Source: Xiphydria camelus
Lineage: Eukaryota > Arthropoda > Insecta > Hymenoptera > Xiphydriidae
Reading direction: 5' to 3'
Assembly (NCBI GenBank): GCA_963678675.1
Contig: OY783197.1
Coordinates: 5,242,400-5,306,399 of the forward strand
Length of the DNA stretch: 64,000 nucleotides
This document shows positions 22,358-33,062 of the stretch, piece after piece (positions within the stretch are counted from its first letter, which is position 1; every line of letters starts with the position of its first letter). The notes under the pieces are model-generated. The model saw nothing but the letters and a program-made list of their open reading frames with translations, was not told the origin of the DNA and searched no databases. The translations under genes and the position numbers were made by a program.

Positions 22358-22589
22358 TACCCAGGTAGCAGTGACACGTCATATTCACGTCGCTTGAAGG
22401 TGATTGTTCGTCGACGACGTCATATGCCTTAAATTCGACGTTTTAATCACGTGTTATTTGAAGATCATATTATGACGTCATTGAAATGACGTTTTTTTCA
22501 CGTAATTTGTTGACGAAACAGTCACATAATTTATTATTTCCCTACGCATAATCAGGTGTGTAACTGTAAGAAATGTATAAGATGAAATA

Positions 22590-22735
22590 CCCATCAGTTG
22601 AAAAGTTTGTGAGATATTTTCGTTCAAAGTACAAGAGTAAATTGCGCTGCGTGCGACTAAGTTTCCAGCGCCCAGCGAAATTTACTCTTGTACTTTGAGC
22701 GGAAATATCTCACAAACGGTTCAGCGAATGGACAT
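22590..22735. repeat. inverted repeat in the T1 5' region
   Basis: GTTTGTGAGATATTT...AAAGTACAAGAGTAAATT and its near complement (AATTTACTCTTGTACTTT... AAATATCTCACAAAC) flank a 35-nt loop. It is either a nested hairpin or a structural part of the T1 promoter region. A shortened, diverged version of the motif (ACTCTTGTATTTTGAGTGGCAATATG) also appears in the last intron of the upstream gene. Confidence 0.6.
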
Positions 22736-23337
22736 TTCACCTTTTACCTTTTTTTGTTCATCTTGACGAGCTCTACTACTTTTGTAGGAATTAAAATACC
22801 GAATTCCACTTAAAAAGATGAAAGTAACCTTCATATCTCGTAAATAATGCGTGTCATTGAAAATCTGTTGCATCTACCATATGTATCTTTCAATACCAAA
22901 CAAATTTTATTTGAAATATATTTTCATAAAATTACAAATAACGGAAATAAACGGGATTTTCCCTTGATACCTCTGCGGGATACTTTTTACAAGAACTCCA
23001 ACGGAATAGAAAATCACGGCATTGCGGGTACCCGTGTTACCTGCCACTTTCCTTGGTATCCGCGTTTAATGAGTTCCATGTGCTGACCAAATGCCGTAGA
23101 CCGAGGTGGGTCTTTCCCTATACTAACGTACCGTCACCACGGCAGAAACGGTTTATTTCTTTGAGTTTGAAAATTTCGGTTCAGTCACGTCGGTAGTCCC
23201 GTACAGTTCAAACGATATTCGAACATTCGTGGCATTTTCAGTGCAGTGCATATACGATTTCTTAAAGCAGCAAAGTGACAGGAAAATAAAAGTGAGAGCG
23301 AGCGAAAAAAGAGTGACTGTATAAGACGTCGCGTATA

Positions 23338-25452
23338 ATGACATATGTAGGCGTCGAGTTTTCTGCTTCCGAGGAATGTGCAGGCGGCATAGCTGTAGTA
23401 AATAGCCGCTGGTTAACGCCACGAAAAAAAGAAGTCTTGTGGCCACCATGCAAGACGCAAAATGAATACAATAAATTATTAAAACGTGGGGAAAATCCAG
23501 ATGAGGAGACCTGGACAGTGTATGGTATTTGCCGTCGTTTTTTTGAGTGCGGTAAGTACACACATATGCTTATTCCTTCTTAACAAAAGGGGGATAACAA
23601 CGTAAAGCCGAATTTTTGGAGCTCCTCATTATCTTTTCTTTGTGATATGGTTGAGCGCTGAACGAATGCACGAGATATCGTTCGATAACATTTTTTTTTA
23701 TTTCATCAGATTCTTCAATTCGATATTAAAAAACTATAATCATTATATTTCTATACAGATGATTTTGAAAAAGCTTCGTATAAAATAAAACAAGCCGAAG
23801 TAACCTCAGATATACAGTCAGGTATTGAAACACCAAAAAAAAAGCAATCGTGGAAGAGAAAAGTCTCTGCTACCCGCAAAATTTTGTCTGATTCGAGTGA
23901 CGAAGAAAATATCAGTCTTCTTCCTAGACCACCGAAGGTAGAAATCTATAAAAAGTCTGGTTCTGAGTGCAAAAGATTGAAACTGGGAGAGGATGGTACG
24001 TACACCTGAAGAATTATTAATGAACATGGCTGATTATATTTTTCGCGCTGGCATTTCGATAAATTTAAGAAGATTTTCAAATTGAGCCTTCATTAAATAA
24101 TTATAGGAAATTTAAAACTTGATTTGTATCATTTTATGGACATGATCCAACAATTACGAGCAATCTTATTACATGAAATAAGCTATTTAACAGTTTTGTA
24201 TCATATCTTTGTATGAATTAGAAATGTATGATCTGAATATTTTTTAGTTAATTCCGATCCACATTCTATTAATACAAGAAATGATGATGATTATTCAGTT
24301 CAACCATCTCATTCAACGATCTCTCATCTTTCAAAAGTATCGCAATCTACCGGTACTTTGAATAATGATTTAGATGACCTAGCAGCAAATAATGTTAATA
24401 ATATCGGTAAGCCTATGGTAATTATATTTGAAATCCAATATTTCAATATGTGCGGGTAAAATTGCCTGCACATATTGCAATACGACAAAACGTTTCCGCC
24501 AACCTAATATACAGATTTTATGTAGGAAAATTAACAGACGTATGTCTATATATTTTTACCAATACTTTGATTAATTTATTGTAGTGTTTCAACGGAAGTT
24601 ATTACGAGAAATTTTTATTATAAAAGAACAAAATACCCAAATACTTCGATGGATTGAAAAGCAGTCAACAACTGCCACGTTAAACCAATGTCAAGCAGCA
24701 CATTTACCATCAAATTTACCGATTAATACTACTGATGATCTAGATGGATTCGAACGTTATTTAGAAGAAAAAGAAAATTTGATTGGCTTCGTAAGAATTG
24801 TCTCTTTACTTATAAACATATTGACATATAATTTGATTCAAGCTTCTCTATATTTGATTACTTCTTTTTATTATCATACTTCGTAAATCATATGAATAGC
24901 ATACATATACGTATACCGCAATTCAAGAATTCAATTTATCACTTTAACTCAATTTCAAAAGTCACATCACAACATATTTCCAGACATAAATAAGCCTATA
25001 CAAAAAAGGAATAACGTTTTGTTTCAGTCTACATACCTATCACAATTGGGCGGTAAAAACACATCATCCAAAGTAAATAATATATTACGTCGATGCATAA
25101 CAGACAATCTCGCAAAAGAATATAGTTTCTTTGGCAAGCGTGCAGATAAGAAAGTTTTTTCACAACTAAAGTTGAAGACTGCCGTCGTTCGTAAGTATTC
25201 TGACATACTTTGAAGAATGAGTTATGCTGCGTGCCGCTACAAATTCCCATTACACATCAGAGTGGTGGAACAGATTACTCTTGTATTTTGAGTGGCAATA
25301 TGTTTAACAAACTTGTTTGAAATTGTTTAATTCCAGGTGCAATAAACTCAACTGATTGTTCAGAACAAGAAATCAACGACAGTATCAAAATTTGGCTTAA
25401 ACACGCACCTCAACGGTACAAAATTCAAGAATTGAAGAAACAGAATCCTTAA
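23338..25452 (+). CDS. DUF4806-type protein of T1 (six exons)
   Basis: Predicted exons: 23338-23551, 23759-23995, 24248-24406, 24585-24790, 25028-25190, 25337-25452, all with GT-AG borders and consistent phase, giving 364 aa. Residues 1-71 hold the usual N-terminal block (VEFS..., GGIAVVNSRWL, VLWPPCKT). A Ser/Lys-rich linker follows. A coiled region (REIFIIKEQNTQILRWIE) resembles BEN/THAP-type co-factors. The C-terminal block YLSQLGGKN, NNILRRCITDNLAKEYSFFG and FSQLKLKTAV matches the DUF4806 family as I know it. Exon 4/5 joining (GF then STYL) is the least certain border. Function is unknown; co-occurrence suggests a DNA-binding or regulatory partner of the transposase (inference). It stops 3 nt before the transposase ATG. 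Confidence 0.75.
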
Positions 25453-25455
25453 ACA

Positions 25456-27546
25456 ATGAGCAGAAAGACGACAAATGCAACTACAGGGAAACGTCAGCGG
25501 AATAGAAAAATTGCAAAAGCTGTCGAAAATGCATTACATGAAATAAAACAGGAAAGTAATAGAATTCAAGTAACGAAGGAGTCTATTGCACATAATCATA
25601 AAAGCGAAAATGTATATAGAAGCGATTGTGATAGCAATGTTTCACCGCTACTTCAAAATAGTACCCACATGAATCGCGTATTTTTGAATGACAGTGCTAC
25701 CACATCAGAATTAGTCTATAACAATGATACTTTTGAAATGCTTTCCGATAGTAGCAGTACGATTGAAACACCTGATCTCTCTCAGAAGCTGAGACTTTGG
25801 GCAATAACTAGGAATGTACCTCGCTCGACAGTTAATGATCTATTACACATTCTTTCGCCCTATCATCCAGATTTACCGCTTGATTCACGAAGTTTATTAG
25901 TAACTAAATTAAATATAGACACTAAGAAACTAGAAAACGGGGAATACTGCCACTTGGGTTTATTGAATGGAATTAAAAAAGTAATTTCCCCATATCTGAA
26001 GGATATTTCTAGTAATGTAATAGAAATAAGTTTCAATGTTGATGGTTTGCCCTTATTTGCAAGTTCGAAAACGCAGTTGTGGCCTATTTTGGGGTTAATA
26101 AAAAAAATAAAATGTCAACCTTTTGTTGTTGGAATTTTTTGTGGCAACGGCAAACCAAAGCCACTAACCGAGTTTTTAGAAAATTTTGTAAATGATCTTA
26201 GTCATTTATTGGAAAATGGCATTAAACTTGATAACAAAAAATATATTGTCACTTTACATAGCTTCGTTTGCGATGCTCCAGCTAGGGCATACTTAAAATG
26301 TATAAAATCTCATGGCGGATACTCTTCTTGTGAAAAATGTACAGAATCTGGCGAGTATGTCGATGGAAGAGTTACATTGCAAGGTATTCATGCGCCTAAG
26401 AGAACTGATACTTCATTCTCTCTACAAATAGATAGCGACCACCACTTAGGCGTTTCACCTTTATCGAAAATTCCAACAATAGGATTAGTGTCAAATTTCC
26501 CCATAGATTATATGCATAATGTATGTTTAGGTGTTGCTAAAAAGTTATTAAATACTTGGATTTCTGGTTCTTTACAAGTCCGCCTAGGCAGTAGATCAGT
26601 TCATCTATTATCAGAACGCTTATTGTCATCGCGATTTTACATTCCTGTAGAGTTTAACCGCAAACCCCGCAGCTTGGAAGAATTGCCACGCTGGAAAGCA
26701 ACAGAATTTAGAACTTTTGTATTATACCTAGGTCCGATTGTATTAAGAAATATCGTAGATCCCTCGATATATGAACATTTCTTGCTCTTTCATTCTGCTA
26801 TTACTATTCTGATTTCATACAAACACATTTCCACATTCGGCTGCAGGACTGCTGGCAATGTTTTAAACGTATTTGTTAAGCATTGTGAAAAATTGTATGG
26901 CAAACAATTTTTAATTCATAATATTCATATGTTATCTCACCTCAGCGATGATGCAGAAATGTATGGACCTTTGGATAATTTCTCAGCGTTTGTTTTCGAA
27001 AACTTTTTAGGACAAATTAAACGCTTAGTGAAGTCACCTAATAGACCACTACAGCAAATTTGCCGCCGTATAAGTGAAATTGAAAGTGCATTTATTAATG
27101 AAAATATCAAATTAAAAGGACCAATAATTCCTAAATTTGAATATAACTGTGGCCCTCTTCCTACAAATATTATTTTCAGAAACAGTAAACAATTTAAACA
27201 ACTACGCTTGCAGAATTTCCAGATTTCTGTCCATGCATATTCTAAAGCTGATTCGTATTGCCTTATAAAAGAATCTAGATCAGTTGTGCAAATTCATAAT
27301 ATTTTGATGGATCACAACAATTCTTTTACGATAGTCGGGAAACGATTTTCATTTCATACATCATTATATTGTAATCCAATAGATTCTAAAGAATTAGATA
27401 TTTATGTCATCACAGGAATTTCAAATGATTATGAAACATGGCCTATCAACGTTATTACTGCTAAATGTCTAGTTCTACCTATTACTCAAAAGAATGATAA
27501 AGATTGTTGGGTTTCGTTGCCTTTAATACACTCGATTTATACTTAG
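25456..27546 (+). CDS. tnp2/CACTA-like transposase of T1
   Basis: One uninterrupted 696-aa exon. The N-terminal 120 residues are basic, then Ser/Asn-rich. Conserved blocks in order: KLRLWAITRNVPRSTVNDLL (about 112-131), an ISFNVDGLPLF block (about 194; first candidate acidic residue), WPILGLIKKI and VGIFCGNGKPKP (about 208-238), FVCDAPARAYLKC (about 271; second Asp), CEKC...G-Y zinc-like knuckle (about 289-298), DYMHNVCLGVAKKLL (about 352), RKPRSLEELPRWKATEFR (about 400-417), and FENFLGQIKRLVKSPNRP (about 515; candidate Glu). This order matches animal transposases related to plant tnp2 (CACTA/EnSpm). The DDE assignment is by position and is inference. Its job would be to excise and insert elements with T1-type ends. 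Confidence 0.82.
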   Translation: MSRKTTNATTGKRQRNRKIAKAVENALHEIKQESNRIQVTKESIAHNHKSENVYRSDCDSNVSPLLQNSTHMNRVFLNDSATTSELVYNNDTFEMLSDSSSTIETPDLSQKLRLWAITRNVPRSTVNDLLHILSPYHPDLPLDSRSLLVTKLNIDTKKLENGEYCHLGLLNGIKKVISPYLKDISSNVIEISFNVDGLPLFASSKTQLWPILGLIKKIKCQPFVVGIFCGNGKPKPLTEFLENFVNDLSHLLENGIKLDNKKYIVTLHSFVCDAPARAYLKCIKSHGGYSSCEKCTESGEYVDGRVTLQGIHAPKRTDTSFSLQIDSDHHLGVSPLSKIPTIGLVSNFPIDYMHNVCLGVAKKLLNTWISGSLQVRLGSRSVHLLSERLLSSRFYIPVEFNRKPRSLEELPRWKATEFRTFVLYLGPIVLRNIVDPSIYEHFLLFHSAITILISYKHISTFGCRTAGNVLNVFVKHCEKLYGKQFLIHNIHMLSHLSDDAEMYGPLDNFSAFVFENFLGQIKRLVKSPNRPLQQICRRISEIESAFINENIKLKGPIIPKFEYNCGPLPTNIIFRNSKQFKQLRLQNFQISVHAYSKADSYCLIKESRSVVQIHNILMDHNNSFTIVGKRFSFHTSLYCNPIDSKELDIYVITGISNDYETWPINVITAKCLVLPITQKNDKDCWVSLPLIHSIYT

Positions 27547-28124
27547 GAATAATTAATGTATAATATCCTTCAATAGTACCGAAATACATAACACGTACGT
27601 TAGAAGTTATACACATACCGTACGTTAGAAGTTTTAACATACAATATGTATTACGTACATATATATGTATATTCTCAAATATATGTAGATGTTATTTCTC
27701 GAATATGCAATTGTGTATTAATATTTTTCAATGCCTATTATTGTAATTCTAATGATCATATTTCACTGTTTAACAATATTGCGACTAGAGCTTTACTTAC
27801 ATTTTTTACACTCTTCTTTAAAATTTCCTTGAGTTTAAATAATATTGCAAAGCTTTTCACTGAGAATAAGATTTTAAAGTGTGACGTCTTTAGGATGGCA
27901 TTATCACGTAACTTTTAACGTCAATATGACGACCCGAATCAATAAAAACGAACGTAAATAAAACGTGACTATAGTGACGACATATTGACGTCGAAGTATG
28001 ACGTCTCTTTAACGAGACATAATCACGTCATTTATGACGACATTATAACCGAACTAATCACGTTATTTCGACGAATCGAGTGACGAAATATTGACGTGAG
28101 TTTGACGTGCCACTGCTACCTGGG
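27547..28124 (+). promoter_or_regulatory. T1 3' end with TGACG subterminal repeats
   Basis: An AT-rich 3' UTR with a duplicated ACGTACGTTAGAAGTT box is followed, from about 27905, by dense ACGTCA/TGACG motifs on both strands up to the right terminus. In CACTA elements, multiple subterminal repeats are transposase-binding sites; that role here is inference. Confidence 0.6.
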
Positions 28125-28556
28125 TATGGCTCTGCGGTACGACCTTCCTGGGAAATTGAGCGTCAGACGTAAGTCATGTAGATTTGAAAGAAAAACTAAT
28201 GAAATCTGTACGTGTGCCACGCATTTTTCTGTAGTTTCATATATATATTTTTAACAGTTTATACTTTTAAATATAATATATATATTTAGAAATCCTAGAT
28301 TACACAGTCTCGTTACAATTTCTTATTCGTTCCATGTTTAGTGGGTTATTATTTCAAACGTAAATGAAAGTTTTATTATACCTTAACTTACATTCATTCG
28401 GACAGTTTACGACATGTTATGACGTCCTTCTGACGTGATTTAAATGACGTCAATTATTAGGCATGTCATTTTGACGTCATTAATTGGTCATTTGACGTCA
28501 TTTACCAATTAATGACCCAAATATGACGTCATTATGACGTGAGTCTGCTAGCTGGG
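28125..28556. mobile_element. orphan right end of another T1-type element
   Basis: From about 28410, TGACGTCA-type repeats (ATGACGTCAATTATT, TTTGACGTCATT) lead to a terminus GTCTGCTAGCTGGG ending at 28556. No matching CCCAGCTAGC left end was found, so the copy is truncated or T1 replaced its left part. 28127-28400 shows nothing recognisable. Confidence 0.55.
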
Positions 28557-28663
28557 CTATAGTATAAGGAAACTTACATTGAATGATCTTCGCAGCAATG
28601 GAATATCGATTTTGAATTAGGCATGTCTCTTCTGGCCGCTTTAAACCATTTTCGTCTCATGTC

Positions 28664-30030
28664 ACAGTCTCTCGGCATATTCACAAACACTTTGTCTGGA
28701 GTTCGCACAGAAGTATTCGTGTATTTTGGCACAAAACACGATTTACTGTGTGCTTCTGGTGCTTACATTTTCAGCCACTTTCACTACACACTACACCAAA
28801 ATGACGTAGAAACAACAAACTTTTAGAATCTCAGAAAAACGCTTCGAAAACATAGGCAACTCCGTTTGACAGCTGGTTGTTTGTACAGATCGTGACGTCA
28901 CGGCCAATCAGAGCGCGTTTTGATTTTGCTCAGTTGCCAAGTTTCACCGCAGCAGTTTTTACTTTAATTTATCGCAAATTTGTTTGTTTTTGGATGTTTT
29001 TAAACCATGATACGTGCAACACAAATTCTTTACTTCTCTCTTTACTGCAATTACGCAACATTCCTAACTAATGCACACACCCCCGCTATTGTGTCCGCCG
29101 CATCGCGGCGCCAGCAGTAACGTGATGTTACCCCCTCCATGTCCTCCGCACATGGCACGGCATCGTTAACAATAAATTAAAAAAAATGATTTTACATTTA
29201 AACATAAAAGAATATACCGAATATACACAATCCACGAAATTATGTTCGAAGTGTTCGAATAACACTACACGACCGTTATTAAAATGATCTATTAACATCA
29301 CGTATGAGTGGCGCCACGCAGCGGAATTGTTTCCAACGGCTTCAATAGCGGGGACAAAATTTATATAAGGCGTATTGGTGTAGTTTCATAGGGCTGACCA
29401 CAACATAGCCGACATAGCCTAAGACCCGGTATGGTATGTACCATATGTCCGCGATCAAACCTACCATAGCAAAATTGCGAGTTTTGCATGAGCACCCCCA
29501 TGAGTCTCCTCGTCCAATAGAATCACCGGAGAAGCGTGAATGCGCATGCGTAGTCATCCGCGAGTGTTGGCCTGTCAGCAAATTCAGATCGGTTATTTCG
29601 ATATCCAATCTGAACTTGCTGACACGCCAACACTCGCGGATGACTACGCATGCGCATTCACGCTTCTCCGGTGATTCTATTGGACGAGGAGACCCACGGA
29701 GGTGCTCATGCAAGACTCGCAATTTTGCTATGGTAGGTTTGATCAATTGGGTGTGTGCACTAGTTACGAATGTTGCGTAATTGCAGTATAGAGTGAAGTA
29801 AAAAATTTGTGTTTCACGTATCATTGTTTAAAAACATCCAAAAATAGACAAATTTGCGATAAATTAAAGTAAAAACTGCTGCGGCGAAACTTGGCAACTG
29901 AGAAAAATCAAAACGCGCTCTGATTGGCTGTGACGTCACGATCTGTACAAACAACCAGCTGTCAAACGGAGTTGCCTGTGTTTTTAAGGTATTTTTCTGT
30001 GATTCAGAAAGTTTGTTGTTTCTACGTCGT
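28664..30030. repeat. inverted repeat family with nested MITE
   Basis: The left arm (about 28805-29065: GACGTAGAAACAACAAAC, TTTGACAGCTGGTTGTTTGT, CCAATCAGAGCGCG) is repeated inverted at about 29775-30025. The left sequence 28664-28900 recurs in direct orientation at about 31060-31300 (CTCTCGGCA-ATTCACAAAC...). The centre (29066-29430) holds CG-rich unique sequence without ORF, then MITE M3. Ends and target duplication could not be fixed. Confidence 0.65.
29441..29745. mobile_element. palindromic MITE M3, copy a
   Basis: Arms run CCATATGTCCGCGATCAA, ACCATAGCAAAATTGCGAG, TTTTGCATGAGCACC, CCAATAGAATCACCGG and ATGCGCATGCGTAGTCATCC, then mirror around GGTTATTTCGATATCC. The same family occurs at 33773, 40306-41071 (three copies). 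Confidence 0.8.
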
Positions 30031-31022
30031 CCCAGGTAACAAACTAACGTGAAATTAACGTCATTTTTTGGTCAGATCTGGTCATAAACGACGTTAGTAA
30101 AAGACGTATAAATGACGTTAAAAAGTACGTTCGAAAGTCACATCCCACTGACGTAATTTAATGACGTCTTTCTAACGTTCTTTATTACGTGAAATATGAC
30201 GTTTTAGTTTAGCGATTTTCCAGGTACCTAGCACACTAACGTCGAAATGACGGTTTTTGAAGGTCAGTTCTGACGGCAGTTAACGAAAAATATAACGTGA
30301 TTGTGTAAAAAATGACGGTTCTGAAAAGTTAGGGCTGACGTATATCTTTTCATCGTGAGCGGTCACCCATCCAACTACTGTCCGCACTTTTTGCTGCTTA
30401 ACTTCGTCGATCGGTCGGTGCAGTTTTCTAGTCCTCATTTGCTGCACGCTCCTGCGGTATTAAGTATTACTATTGGTGTTCATATGAAGTTTGATGAATA
30501 AATGTTGCTTCTTCAGTCAATAAGAAAGAGCTTAAATAAATAAGATTTTATAATTGTATTATTCTTTTCTCAACATTTTTCTAAATTTATGATTGCATCT
30601 TTTGATAAATGTTCTTGCATAGACGCAAATTGATATTAATAAATAAATAATTATATGAATGTTTATAGAAACGACCGCAATATAAAAAATCTTACTTTTA
30701 TTTATTACAAAAAAAAACGTACTGGTAAAATGGTACAGAGATATAAGAATCGAGAATTAAAGTAGACCACCCTATACAAATATTTTTATATTATACATTA
30801 TAAAAAAATATATAAATATTCAATTTATATTGTATAATAAGTATAGTTATTTTAAAATTTTATTACGACGTAAAAATAACGTATTTTTAACGTCATATTT
30901 AAGGCGTCTTGAAGACGTTTCTTGAATGACGACATTAAAACGTCATTTTTTGGTAGAATGACGTCGCCGACGAAATATGCCCTAAAAGTGACGTCAAGTT
31001 TACGTCAGCTTGCTACTTGGGG
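30031..31022 (-). mobile_element. element F1 (T1-type ends, 5S-like segment)
   Basis: Left end CCCAGGTAACAAACTAACG, right end GCTTGCTACTTGGGG, with ACGT/GACG subterminal repeats as in T1. A second end-like box (CCAGGTACCTAGCACAC) lies about 190 bp inside. No ORF. It is the inverted counterpart of F2 (35822-37545), and its TTAA at about 30898 is the empty site of the insertion in F2. Confidence 0.75.
30355..30421 (-). ncRNA. 5S rRNA-like segment in F1
   Basis: The minus strand reads GAAGTTAAGCAGC, then GTTGGATGGGTGACCGC, the A-box and C-box region of 5S rRNA genes, at native spacing. Only the internal-promoter half is present, so this is a 5S-derived fragment and not a gene. Confidence 0.65.
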
Positions 31023-31039
31023 CTCTATGTAGTATCTGA

Positions 31040-31320
31040 AGTCGAACTGTCATAGTCTCATGTCATAGTCTCTCGGCACATTCACAAACACTTTGTCTGG
31101 AGTTCGCACAGAAGTATTCGTGCATTTTGGCACAAAACACGATTTGCTGTGGACCTGTGGTGCATGCATTTTCAGCCACTTTCACAAAAAACGATGTAGG
31201 AGCAACAAACTTTCCGAATCACAGAAAAACACCGCAAAAGCATAGGTAACTCCGTTTGACAGCTATTTGTTTGTACAGATCGTGACATCACAACCGCCAT
31301 TACAGGCAAATCGCGATTTC
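31040..31320 (+). repeat. direct copy of the 28664 repeat
   Basis: Shares CTCTCGGCAC-ATTCACAAAC, TTTGTCTGGAGTTCGCACAG and CTCCGTTTGACAGCT with 28664-28890. It is non-coding and ends in unique AT-rich sequence (31321-31409). Confidence 0.65.
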
Positions 31321-32065
31321 GCGGGACATTTCCACATTTGAATTTTAGACTCAATTTTCTCATAAAAACTTGACAGCAAAATTTTTTAATTCATTAATAT
31401 CATATATATGGGGCATTTCACAAGAAAACGACAAAGCCAAACCCATGGGGTCGGGAATTTACTTCATATATTTTTTTTCTTAAAGGCTTTTGGGTTCTAA
31501 ACATACTCCCAAGAGGATTTCTTTCATTGCCTTTGGTTAAACGGGATATCTCTCGACAATATTGAAAAATGTGATTTTCAGGGCTAATTTTCGAATAGAA
31601 GAAATGATAATTTCAAAAAAATTCAAATACAAAAAGGTTTTGTTTTTGAACGTATTTTCTGGAAAAAAAATATGCGGTATTATCAGTACCGGCAGAAACG
31701 AAAATAACCACTATTTTTTCGCCTCCTGAAAAAACGCCATTTTTGATTTCAAGAAAAAAAATTTTTAATTAATCTTCAAAGAATTACAAATTTTTTAAGC
31801 CGTCAAACGTCACGGAGTGTCGATTTTTCAATGTTTTATGTACCTACTATTTAAAAAAAAATTGAAGAAAAAATTTTGTTTCATTAGCTGAAACTTAATT
31901 AGGAAAAAAATTAACCGTTGAGCAAGTTATTTACCAAAAATCGCGGTAAGGAGAGCGAAATGTAGGACAAAATTATAAAAAATCGACTCATATATTATTT
32001 ATAATGAATTATGATGTTATTGATATTTATTAAGTGTTTTATTTAATAAGATTTGACATAACATC

Positions 32066-32539
32066 TCACTGTTTTTTCAATACATCGAGGACTTGATAGT
32101 CTGGCGAAAATGAATATCTTTTTGTTCTCATCTTTCCATTTTCATCAGGAATAATGCAGTGAGAGCGCAAGGTATCACGGATGGGCTTCGCGCGACAGAA
32201 ACGATCTGATAATTCCGATTTTACCACATCATAATTCGTAGCGTCCCAGTAACGAAATGTTAGTGACGGTAGGTTATCCGGCTTAGATGCCCATTCATAG
32301 AGAGCCATTAGAGTCATTATTTGTTCATGGGCTGGCAATTGCAGACTTGCTCGAGCAGCTAATCGCTTAACAGTTCCCCCAATACCATCGGAAGGGCCCT
32401 TGCCGTGCGCTATGGCAAAAAAATGCCTTTCAGCAGCGATGCCAAAATCTTCAAAATGATAATAAATATTACAAAAATTGTTAAAATTGTTAAATTGCTG
32501 TGGCGCCCCGCCTGAGAAGTAAATCATCTTTGATGGCAT
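32066..32539 (-). pseudogene. transposase-derived fragment, left arm
   Basis: A 157-aa frame starting MPSKMIYFSGGAPQQF with blocks EDFGIAAERHFFA, HGKGPSDGIGGTVKRLAA and ALYEWASKP. This set is familiar from uncharacterised arthropod transposon proteins (SDGAxxQFKN..., HGKGxxDGxGGxxKR), probably the catalytic part of a DDE-type transposase. It is much shorter than the full proteins and lacks their N-terminal part. In this arm the usual SDG reads SGG, which would remove an acidic residue. Family name uncertain. Confidence 0.55.
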
Positions 32540-32586
32540 TGGTATAAACGATTTAACAATATCATCGATGATTATCGTTTATACCA

Positions 32587-33062
32587 ATGCCATCAAAGAT
32601 GATTTACTTCTCAGACGGGGCGCCACAGCAATTTAACAATTTAAAAAATTTTTGTAATATTTATTATCATTTTGAAGATTTTGGCATCGCTGCTGAATGG
32701 CATTTTTTTGCCACAGCGCACGGCAAGGGCCCTTCCGATGGTATTGGGGGAACTGTTAAGCGATTAGCTGCTCGAGCAAGTCTGCAATTGCCAGCACATG
32801 AACAAATAATGACTCCAATGGCTCTCTATGAATGGGCATCTAAGCCGGATAACCTACCGTCACTAACATTTCGTTACTGGGACGCTACGAATTATGATGT
32901 GGTAAAATCGGAATTATGAGATCGTTTCTGTCGCGCAAAGCCCATCCGTGATACCTTGCGCTCTCACTGCATTATTCCTGATGAAAATGGAAAAATGAGA
33001 ACAAAAAGATATATTCATTTTCGCCAGACTATAAAGTCCTCGATGTATTGAAAAAACAGTGA
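32587..33062 (+). pseudogene. transposase-derived fragment, right arm
   Basis: Inverted copy of the left-arm frame, retaining YFSDGAPQQF (Asp kept) and HGKGPSDGIGG. A TGA at 32917-32919 interrupts it, and a frameshift follows near 33010 before the segment that reads as a clean C-terminus in the left arm. Confidence 0.55.

Larger units (their letters stand above)
22360..28124 (+). mobile_element. T1: two-gene CACTA/tnp2-like DNA transposon
   Basis: Terminal inverted repeats CCCAGGTAGCAGTG and CACTGCTACCTGGG, with TA on each side (22358-22359, 28125-28126). The subterminal zones (about 22370-22530 and 27910-28110) are packed with TGACG/CGTCA motifs, several as the full palindrome TGACGTCA. Between them lie a spliced DUF4806-type gene and an intact 696-aa transposase-like ORF, both on the plus strand. 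Nothing in either frame is visibly broken, so this may be an autonomous copy. Placement in the CACTA/EnSpm group rests on the transposase. The termini begin CCCAG rather than CACTA, so it may deserve its own family. Confidence 0.85.

Noticed and set aside
27646..27918. 90-aa frame after the transposase
   Set aside because: AT-rich sequence with hydrophobic low-complexity translation, within the 3' UTR and subterminal region.
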